NCBI GenBank assembly: GCA_003157715.1
Contig: PMKK01000031.1
Coordinates: 1 to 11,094, forward strand
Length of the DNA stretch: 11,094 bases
Direction: 5' to 3'
Origin: Actinomycetota bacterium
GTDB taxonomy: Bacteria; Actinomycetota; Thermoleophilia; UBA2241
Part shown: in pieces, positions 6,339 to 11,094 of the stretch
Layout: every line of letters begins with the position of its first letter
Numbering within the stretch: the first letter of the stretch is position 1
Translations under genes and position numbers: made by a program
Notes under the pieces: model-generated
The model's database searches: none
What the model saw: only the letters and a program-made list of their open reading frames with translations
Told to the model about the DNA's origin: nothing

Positions 6339-8063
6339 ATGGCTGACTCAGCACATACTACGGTGTTCGTGACCGCGCGCGCCGCCGTGTGCCGCGCGCT
6401 CAGTTTCGCGCGCTCGCTGCCGGCGGCCATCGGCTGGACCGGCGTGGCCATGGCGGTCATCCTTGCCGGGGCCGCCGTCCTGCGGCTCAAGGGTCTGAGC
6501 TGGGGGCTGCCCTACGGCTATCAGGACCCCGATGAGCACGTCGTGCTGCTGCGCGCTTTTCGCGTTGCCGGCGGCCACCTGAACCCCCAGTTCTTCTACT
6601 ACCCCTCACTGATCTTCTATCTGATCGGCGGCGCCACCTGGGCGGCGAGCTGGTTCCACGGCGCGCACGGTGTCCCGTTTCTGTCGCCGGCCGCCTTCGT
6701 CACCGACCCGACGCCCTACTACCTTATCGGGCGCGCCGTGGTCGTCGCCTGCGGCGTGACGTCGGTCTACCTGCTCTACCGGCTCGGCAAAGAGGCCTTC
6801 TCGCGGCCTGTCGGCCTGCTGGCGGCGCTCTTTCTGGCCGTCGAGCCGCTCCACGTGCGCTACTCGCACGTCGCCGTCACCGACGTGCCGGCGACCATGT
6901 TGGGGCTGCTCGCCCTGCTTCTCTTCTTGCGGGCCGCTCGCCTGGGCAGCGCTCGCAGCCTGCTCTACGGCGCGCTGGCGGCCGGGCTGGCGACCGGCAC
7001 CAAGTACAACCTCGGCATGCTCTTCGTGCCGGGGGCCATTGCCTGCTGGTATGTGTACCGCGACGGCCTGGACGCTCACGGGCCGCGCCGGCTGTGGGTT
7101 CCGGCGGCGCGCTCCCTGCGCCGCGTCGCCGTCCCCATGTTCCTCGCCTTCCTTGCCAGCACGCCGTTCGCCCTGCTCGATCCGCTGCACTTTCTGGGCG
7201 ACTTCGTGCGCCAGAACCACATCGTGGCCAACGGCTGGCTGGGCTTCGAGAACATCCACAACGGCTACTGGTACAACCTCAGCGTCAACCTGCTGGGCTC
7301 GCTCGGCATCGTGCTACTGGTGCTCGGTCTGGTCGGGCTGGTGCTGGCCCTCGCCAGGCGCACCCGGGCCGACTACATCCTCGTGCCCTACGTGCTCGTC
7401 TACTACCTCTACGTGAGCTCCTGGCACGCGCTCATGGATCGCTATCTGCTGCCCATCGTGCCGCTGCTGATCGTGCTCGCCGTACGGGCCTGTGTCGCGC
7501 TCGCCTCGGTGCCCGTGGTGCGCCGGCGCGGCGTGGTCGTGGTCGCCGCGGCGCTCCTGCTGCTGGGCGCCATCGTCCTGCCGGCGCGGGCCTCGATCAA
7601 CTACTCGCGCTCGCTCAGCGGCATCGATGTGCGCACCGTGGCCAAGGCCTGGATCGAGCGTCACGTGCCGGTCAGCGCGGTGATCGCCATGGAGCCCGAC
7701 GGGCCGCCGCTGGTGACACGCCTCGACCGGCCGTTCTACTCCGAGGCCAGACTGAAGACCCGCAGCTACCAGATCTACCCGCTGCCCTTGCCGCTGCCGG
7801 GTGTCGCCGACGCCACGCTCACCGTGCCGGCCCTCATCGCCGCCGGCGTCGACTACGTGGTGCTGAGCTCCGACGTCGACGGCAGGGTGCTGGCCGCGCC
7901 GGCCACCTACCCCGCCCAGGTGGCTTTCTACAAGGCGCTCGTGCGCCGCGGGCGGGTGGTCGCGAGCTTCGTCCCGAGCCGCGGCGAGCGTGGTCCGGTG
8001 GTCACCATCTACCGGCTGCCGCCGGGGGTCGAGACGGCCGCCGCCCACCATACCCGCGCCTGA
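6339..8063 (+). CDS. GT39/PMT_2-type membrane glycosyltransferase
   Basis: Polytopic membrane protein of 574 residues resembling the dolichyl-phosphate-mannose mannosyltransferase (PMT_2, GT-C fold) family, which transfers sugars from polyprenyl-phosphate donors outside the cytoplasmic membrane. The first membrane segment is about residues 33-50, followed by the GT-C catalytic acidic motif DPDEH (63-67) in the first outer loop. LEVEPLHVRYSH-like sequence (AVEPLHVRYSHVAVTDVPA) and GLATGTKYNLGML are typical of the family. Around ten hydrophobic segments run to about residue 410; a soluble domain of about 150 residues follows. Donor and acceptor cannot be told. No Shine-Dalgarno precedes the ATG; the -10 box is 15 bases away, suggesting a near-leaderless message. 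GTG codons a few residues in (6360, 6366) are possible alternatives. Its stop falls in the first of three 30-base repeats. Confidence 0.82.
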   Translation: MADSAHTTVFVTARAAVCRALSFARSLPAAIGWTGVAMAVILAGAAVLRLKGLSWGLPYGYQDPDEHVVLLRAFRVAGGHLNPQFFYYPSLIFYLIGGATWAASWFHGAHGVPFLSPAAFVTDPTPYYLIGRAVVVACGVTSVYLLYRLGKEAFSRPVGLLAALFLAVEPLHVRYSHVAVTDVPATMLGLLALLLFLRAARLGSARSLLYGALAAGLATGTKYNLGMLFVPGAIACWYVYRDGLDAHGPRRLWVPAARSLRRVAVPMFLAFLASTPFALLDPLHFLGDFVRQNHIVANGWLGFENIHNGYWYNLSVNLLGSLGIVLLVLGLVGLVLALARRTRADYILVPYVLVYYLYVSSWHALMDRYLLPIVPLLIVLAVRACVALASVPVVRRRGVVVVAAALLLLGAIVLPARASINYSRSLSGIDVRTVAKAWIERHVPVSAVIAMEPDGPPLVTRLDRPFYSEARLKTRSYQIYPLPLPLPGVADATLTVPALIAAGVDYVVLSSDVDGRVLAAPATYPAQVAFYKALVRRGRVVASFVPSRGERGPVVTIYRLPPGVETAAAHHTRA

Positions 8064-8130
8064 GCCGTCGCCGCCCACCACACCCGCGTCTGAGCCGCCG
8101 CCGCCCACCACACCCGCGTCTGAGCCGCCG
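8041..8130. repeat. Three 30-base tandem repeats across the glycosyltransferase stop codon
   Basis: Units lie at 8041-8070, 8071-8100 and 8101-8130; the last two are identical and the first differs at a few positions. Each contains CCGCCCACCA and CCCGCG, and the TGA in the first unit ends the glycosyltransferase. The repeat lies between convergent genes. Read one base later than the gene frame, it encodes a Pro-rich 10-residue repeat (PPTTPASEPP) that runs to a stop at 8197-8199. There are no spacers, so it is not a CRISPR array. Confidence 0.85.
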
Positions 8131-8167
8131 CCGGGGCCGCCGCGGCGCGCCCTGCCGGCCCACATGA

Positions 8168-8188
8168 GCCGCCGCTCCGGCCGGCGGC
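8168..8188. terminator. Possible GC-only hairpin between convergent genes
   Basis: GCCGCCG (8168-8174) and CGGCGGC (8182-8188) form a perfect 7-base-pair stem with a 7-base loop, directly after the minus-strand gene's stop. There is no T tract on either strand, and simple GCC repeats make such stems common here, so the terminator role is weakly supported. Confidence 0.25.
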
Positions 8189-8191
8189 GCC

Positions 8192-9205
8192 CTACTTGAT
8201 CGCCAGGTAGCTCCCGAAGCCCACTGGGATCGGCATCCAGAAGTTGATCAGCCGGTAGACCAGCACCACGGCGACCGCCTGCGGCGAGGGCACGTCGAAA
8301 CTTACCAGCAGGGTGATCATCAGTCCCTCGACGGCGCCCAGGCCGCCGGGGGTCGGGGCCAGACTGCCGACCGCGTTGGCCACCGCGTAACTGACCGTGA
8401 GCGCCCCAAAGCCGATGTGGTAGCCGAGCGACAGGAAGACCAGATACAGGCAGAGCAGGTCGAAGCCCCAGTACATGAACGAGTAGGCCACGGCCGTGCG
8501 CTTGGCGCCGCGGTGCGTGCCCATGCGGCGCATGGCGGTGAACAGGCTGTCGAGCCACTCGTCGATGTGCTCGGGCTTGATGGCCTCGCGGCGGGAGACG
8601 CGATTGATGAGGGCGGCCCCTTGCGACACGCGGTGCCGCATCTTGGCACGGTGGCGGTAGAGGTAGAGTCCGTAGCCGGTGAGCCACAGCAGGGCGCCGA
8701 TCAGCACCAGGGCGAGACTGTAGCTCAGGGGGTTCACCCGACCGCTCGAGACGACGCTGATGAGGGCCAGCAGGAACATCGCCCAGAGCACGATGTAGGT
8801 AAAGAAGTTCTGGGCCGCGATGGCCACGAAGATCAGGCCGTGCGGGGCATCGCGCTTGCGCAGGGCGTTGTAGCTCACCACCATGCCGGCCGCGCCGCCG
8901 GCGCCGAACAGATGGCTGAACGACAGGCCGGCCAGCACGATGTTCATCACCGTGCGAAAGGCGAGGCGCACGTCGAGCACGCGCAGGACATGGCGAAAGA
9001 GGTCGGCGTACCCGATCAGCGAGACGGCCTCGAGCACGACGGCCACCACGAGTAGCGGCCAGCGCGCCTGACGCACGATGCCCAGCGCCCGCTCGGGCCC
9101 GACCAGGCGAGGCAGGAGCAGGTAGAGGATAAGGACGATGACAAGGAAGAAGATGACTCTGCGAAGTGCCTTTATTGCGACCCTCCCGCCTGCATCTGAG
9201 CTCAT
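8192..9205 (-). CDS. YbhN/lysylphosphatidylglycerol-synthase-TM-like integral membrane protein (UPF0104)
   Basis: A 337-residue polytopic membrane protein of the LPG_synthase_TM (UPF0104, AglD/YbhN-like) family, often called flippase-like. Members lie in the inner membrane and are associated with lipid or glycolipid transport or modification; the substrate here is unknown. The diagnostic motif PTPGGLGAVEGLM is at about residues 284-296. About eight hydrophobic segments are seen, with LLLPRLVG and the GAGGAAGMVVSY loop as in the family, and a basic cytoplasmic loop near 180-225. The aminoacyl-transferase domain of MprF is absent. The frame is open to ATG 9226, but that ATG lies inside the -10 hexamer TATGAT, so I prefer the Met at 9205 (MSSDAGGRVAIK). 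No Shine-Dalgarno is present. It converges with the glycosyltransferase and diverges from the methyltransferase. Confidence 0.85.
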   Translation of the reverse strand: MSSDAGGRVAIKALRRVIFFLVIVLILYLLLPRLVGPERALGIVRQARWPLLVVAVVLEAVSLIGYADLFRHVLRVLDVRLAFRTVMNIVLAGLSFSHLFGAGGAAGMVVSYNALRKRDAPHGLIFVAIAAQNFFTYIVLWAMFLLALISVVSSGRVNPLSYSLALVLIGALLWLTGYGLYLYRHRAKMRHRVSQGAALINRVSRREAIKPEHIDEWLDSLFTAMRRMGTHRGAKRTAVAYSFMYWGFDLLCLYLVFLSLGYHIGFGALTVSYAVANAVGSLAPTPGGLGAVEGLMITLLVSFDVPSPQAVAVVLVYRLINFWMPIPVGFGSYLAIK

Positions 9206-9221
9206 CCGGGGGTTCGACACT

Positions 9222-9227
9222 ATCATA
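9222..9227 (-). promoter_or_regulatory. Putative -10 (TATGAT) of the minus-strand membrane protein gene
   Basis: On the minus strand TATGAT is a near-consensus hexamer. Transcription would start near 9215, about ten bases before the Met codon at 9205. The upstream neighbour is the inverted repeat at 9228-9279, so the expected -35 region (about 9245-9250) falls inside the inner stem of that repeat. No TTGACA-like box is visible. Confidence 0.55.
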
Positions 9228-9279
9228 GCGTGGAGGGCGGGGTGAGGACCGCAAACGGTCCTCTCTCAGCCCTCCACGC
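9228..9279. repeat. 52-base two-tier inverted repeat in the divergent promoter region
   Basis: Outer arms GCGTGGAGGGC (9228-9238) and GCCCTCCACGC (9269-9279) are perfect reverse complements, 11 base pairs. Inner arms GAGGACCG (9244-9251) and CGGTCCTC (9256-9263) are perfect over 8 base pairs around a CAAA loop (9252-9255). The five bases between tiers on each side (9239-9243 and 9264-9268) can pair at about three of five positions, so the whole forms a nearly continuous hairpin or cruciform centred near 9253.5. It touches the -10 of the minus-strand gene. It may be an operator, a cruciform, or a dispersed repeat element; which one cannot be told. Confidence 0.85.
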
Positions 9280-9354
9280 CGGTCGCCCGCGCACGTCCGT
9301 GCACAGCCGGCGCGCTCGCGCGACCGTACGCGCCCGTGCGCGCCGTTGCGCGCC

Positions 9355-9363
9355 TGGTATCTT
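9355..9363 (+). promoter_or_regulatory. Putative extended -10 promoter of the methyltransferase gene
   Basis: TGGTATCTT contains hexamer TATCTT (9358-9363) eight bases before ATG 9372, so the message would start within a few bases of the start codon. The 9280-9354 stretch before it is alternating GC/CG-rich with a small GCACG-TC-CGTGC hairpin at 9291-9302 and no evident -35. Confidence 0.5.
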
Positions 9364-9371
9364 GTCGGGCC

Positions 9372-10139
9372 ATGAAGCTTGACCGCGGAGCGGCGCGGCC
9401 CGCCGCCAGAGTCAGAGGCGCGGCATCGGCCTGGTCGGGTCAGGGCTTCGCCGAGCCCACTCCCAGGGCCTACGACGCCGTCATGTGGCCCGCCGAGAAG
9501 CTGCTCGTGCGGCGCTGGCGACGGCGGCTGTACGGAGCCATCCCGGCCGAGAGCGAGGGCCCAAGACGCGATGGTCCCAGCGTGGGCGGCACGGTCGCCG
9601 CCGACGGCCGCGGCCGCGGCGGCGACGGCCGCGGCGGCACGGGGCCGCGCGTGCTCGAGATCGGCGCCGGCACCGGCGTGGGGTTTGCCTTCTACCCGGC
9701 CGGCGTCACCGTGTCGGCGGTGGAGCCGTCGGTCGCCATGGCGGCCCGGGCGCGCGAACGCGCCGCAGGCGCCGCGGCGGCGATCGAGGTGGTCGAGGCG
9801 CGCGCCGAGGAGCTGCCCTTCGCCGACGGCTCGTTCGACTGTGCCGTCGCCACCCTCACCTGGTGCAGCGTGGCTGACCCGCCGGCGGCCTTCGCCGAGG
9901 TGCATCGCGTGCTGCGCGAACGGGGTCGTCTCTTGCTCCTCGAACACGTGCATGCGCGCTGGCGGCCCGCCCGCCAGCTGCAGAGCCTGGCGGCGCCGGC
10001 CTGGCGGCGCGTCGCCCAGGGCTGCCGGCTCGACCAGGACACCGTCGGATTGCTGACGGCGGCGGGTTTTTCCGTCGAGCGCCGCCGCGACCATTTGCTG
10101 GGCTGGGTCGTCGAGCTGCAGGCACGCAAGGCCGGTTAA
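9372..10139 (+). CDS. Class I SAM-dependent methyltransferase (UbiE/METTL7-like)
   Basis: Predicted 255-residue cytoplasmic methyltransferase. Motif I is VLEIGAGTGVGFAFYP (94-109), followed by VSAVEPSVAMAARARERA (motif II acidic residue E118). EELPFADGSFDCAVATLTWCSV (146-167) is the motif IV region and EVHRVLRERGRLLLLEHV (176-193) the next strand. The N-terminal YDAVMWPAEK and the YPAGVTVSAVEPS pattern resemble the METTL7/UbiE group; the substrate (lipid, quinone or other) cannot be told. A Gly/Arg/Asp-rich stretch at about residues 60-91 sits between the N-terminal helix and motif I and is probably an insertion. I chose ATG 9372 because GTG 9336, in the same frame, lies upstream of the -10 box. 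No Shine-Dalgarno is present. It is divergent from the membrane protein gene. Confidence 0.82.
   Translation: MKLDRGAARPAARVRGAASAWSGQGFAEPTPRAYDAVMWPAEKLLVRRWRRRLYGAIPAESEGPRRDGPSVGGTVAADGRGRGGDGRGGTGPRVLEIGAGTGVGFAFYPAGVTVSAVEPSVAMAARARERAAGAAAAIEVVEARAEELPFADGSFDCAVATLTWCSVADPPAAFAEVHRVLRERGRLLLLEHVHARWRPARQLQSLAAPAWRRVAQGCRLDQDTVGLLTAAGFSVERRRDHLLGWVVELQARKAG
9600..9635 (+). repeat. Gly/Arg-encoding repeat in the methyltransferase
   Basis: GACGGCCGCGGC occurs twice (9603-9614 and 9624-9635), 21 bases apart with CGCGGC between, encoding DGRG/DGRG-type sequence just before SAM motif I. Confidence 0.55.
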
Positions 10140-10161
10140 GCTTGCCTGGCCGCTCGAATTG

Positions 10162-10170
10162 TGGTCTACT
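10162..10170 (+). promoter_or_regulatory. Putative extended -10 promoter of the transglycosylase gene
   Basis: TGGTCTACT (TG at 10162-10163, hexamer TCTACT at 10165-10170) matches the extended -10 form seen before deoC and the methyltransferase. Transcription from about 10177 would give a leader of about 170 bases. No convincing -35 is visible. Confidence 0.45.
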
Positions 10171-10176
10171 GTCGCG

Positions 10177-10345
10177 CAAGCAACAGACATAGCGCTTTGC
10201 TCCCCCGACACCCCCCCTTCTCCCCTTGTGGCACACCTGTGACGTGTGCGGGGTCGCCGCGGGCCAAAGAGGGGCTTGAAGCGCGGCCAGGTCCGCGGCA
10301 CAGGTCAGACCGCTGCCGCCGGACACCCGTCGTCGAAGGGACCAC
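10177..10345 (+). promoter_or_regulatory. Apparently structured 5' leader of the transglycosylase gene
   Basis: Noncoding stretch with a pyrimidine-rich C tract (10201-10227). Hairpin 1 is GCACAC (10231-10236) with GTGTGC (10244-10249). Hairpin 2 is CCGCGGGCC (10257-10265) with GGTCCGCGG (10290-10298), one G-U pair. ACCTGTG (10235-10241), which covers most of loop 1, is the exact complement of CACAGGT (10299-10305), just after hairpin 2, so a pseudoknot or alternative pairing is possible. Cell-wall hydrolase genes of actinobacteria often carry c-di-AMP (ydaO) riboswitches, but I do not see that class's conserved core here. A cis-regulatory RNA is inference. Confidence 0.4.
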
Positions 10346-11094
10346 GTGACCGGATGGAAGAAAGCAACTAGCCTCATCCTGATAAGCATCACCGCCCTCT
10401 CGATCTCCTCAGCCCTCCTTCTCAGCACTCCCAGCACCGCTCGCGCCGCGAGCCTCGCCCACCGCCTCACCATCACCCGCCACCGGCTGCGCCATGCCCG
10501 CGCCAAGCTGACCGCCGATCGGCTGGCCTACACCACGGCACTTGCCGGCACGACGACGCCCGCGGTCGACGCGACACCGGCTCCAGATCCGGGCGCGACG
10601 TCAGACCCGACTCCGGCGCCGACTCCGGCGGCGACACCGGCCGGCCCGAGCGCGGCGCCGGCTCCCACTTCCACTACGACGCCGGCCCCGGTCCCGGCCG
10701 CGAGCCCGGCTCCGACTCTGCAGGAGCTCCAGGCGGCTGTGACCGCCGACCAGCGCCGCGTGCGCGTCTTGCACACGCTGGCCGTCCGCTTGCGGCAGGC
10801 GATCGCGCTGCAGGCCGCCGCCGCGCGCGGCGACTGGATGCCGATCGTGCGCGACGCGGCGCGACGGAGTCACGTCAGCGCGACCGGCTTGCGGCGCATG
10901 ATGTCGCTCGAGTCGGGTGGCCGCGCGCACGCCGAGAACGGCAGCTTCCACGGCCTCTACCAGTACTGCTGGTCGACGTGGCGGGCCGCCTGGAACCCCT
11001 GGCGCCACTCCTCGCTCTACGACGGCGCGGCGCAGATCCGCGCCACCGCGGTGGCCGTTCATCATGGCTGGGGCGCGCAGATGTGGCCCAACAC
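10346..11094 (+). CDS. Secreted transglycosylase-like cell-wall enzyme, 3' end cut by window
   Basis: The frame opens at GTG 10346, preceded by GAAGGGA at 10335-10341, and runs off the window after 249 residues. Residues 1-35 form a signal peptide: basic MTGWKK, a hydrophobic core of about 20 residues, and a probable cleavage after ARA. Helical, basic segments at 36-66 and 125-162 look coiled-coil-like and flank a Pro/Ala/Thr-rich linker (about 68-124), as in exported peptidoglycan-associated proteins. The C-terminal part, LRRMMSLESGGRAHAENG with HGLYQYCWSTW and ending GWGAQMWPN, matches a lysozyme-like SLT/Rpf-type transglycosylase domain. E189 in ESGG is the expected catalytic acid. It would cleave or remodel peptidoglycan outside the membrane. 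Only a few residues may be missing, since homologues often end soon after a WP-rich motif. Confidence 0.8.
   Translation, partial: MTGWKKATSLILISITALSISSALLLSTPSTARAASLAHRLTITRHRLRHARAKLTADRLAYTTALAGTTTPAVDATPAPDPGATSDPTPAPTPAATPAGPSAAPAPTSTTTPAPVPAASPAPTLQELQAAVTADQRRVRVLHTLAVRLRQAIALQAAAARGDWMPIVRDAARRSHVSATGLRRMMSLESGGRAHAENGSFHGLYQYCWSTWRAAWNPWRHSSLYDGAAQIRATAVAVHHGWGAQMWPN

Noticed and set aside
8041..8130. CRISPR array
   Set aside because: The 30-base units are directly adjacent with no spacers, and no cas genes are present.
8417..9055. Plus-strand 212-codon open frame antisense to the membrane protein gene
   Set aside because: Its Gln/His/Glu/Ala-rich composition mirrors the complement of hydrophobic codons; it has no motif and no ribosome binding site, whereas the minus strand carries a clear family motif.
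9336..9371. Longer GTG start for the methyltransferase
   Set aside because: The likely -10 box lies between this GTG and ATG 9372, and the added residues show no similarity to the family.
7314..10301. A 995-codon open frame on the minus strand
   Set aside because: It crosses the antisense of the glycosyltransferase and methyltransferase genes and an alternate frame of the minus-strand membrane protein. Its composition is Arg/Gly/His/Asp-rich with no domain; such long empty frames are common at this GC.
10171..10345. ydaO-type c-di-AMP riboswitch
   Set aside because: The genomic context fits, but the expected conserved segments (such as CCCGTCAGCTAACC) are not visible; kept only as a generic structured leader.

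Overview
The window is GC-rich (roughly 70%) bacterial chromosome. It carries a dense, co-directional housekeeping block in the order mtaB, HIT remnant, yqeY, phoH, ybeY, dgkA-PAP2, cdd, era. High GC, GTG/TTG starts, genes that appear to lack leaders, and this gene order all suggest an actinobacterium, possibly a deep-branching one such as Thermoleophilia. That placement is inference; no marker in the window settles it.

Region 1 (1-5366, all plus strand) looks like one operon with short gaps or ATGA overlaps. It starts inside mtaB (tRNA t6A37 methylthiotransferase), whose C-terminal TRAM domain lies in a different frame. Next comes a clearly decayed HIT-family hydrolase. Intact genes follow: yqeY, phoH, ybeY (16S rRNA maturation), a fused undecaprenol/diacylglycerol kinase-PAP2 phosphatase, cdd (cytidine deaminase) and era (ribosome-assembly GTPase). 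The theme is tRNA/rRNA maturation, lipid-carrier recycling and pyrimidine salvage. deoC (5490-6191) follows with its own promoter and fits with cdd in nucleoside salvage.

Region 2 (6200-10139) holds surface or lipid genes: a GT39/PMT_2-type membrane glycosyltransferase (plus) converging on a YbhN/LPG-synthase-like integral membrane protein (minus), with a class I SAM methyltransferase (plus) divergent from the latter. The gap between the convergent genes holds three 30-base tandem repeats that begin inside the end of the glycosyltransferase gene. The divergent promoter region holds a 52-base inverted repeat touching the membrane-protein -10 box.

Region 3 (10140-11094) has a promoter, an apparently structured leader of about 170 bases, and a secreted transglycosylase-like cell-wall enzyme cut off by the window end.

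I do not see a new defence or mobile system; most of the window is conserved core genome. The best leads are the 9228-9279 inverted repeat, the decaying mtaB/HIT segment, in-frame minisatellite-like insertions in several otherwise conserved proteins, the structured leader of the last gene, and three genes whose -10 boxes lie only 8-16 bases before the likely start codon.
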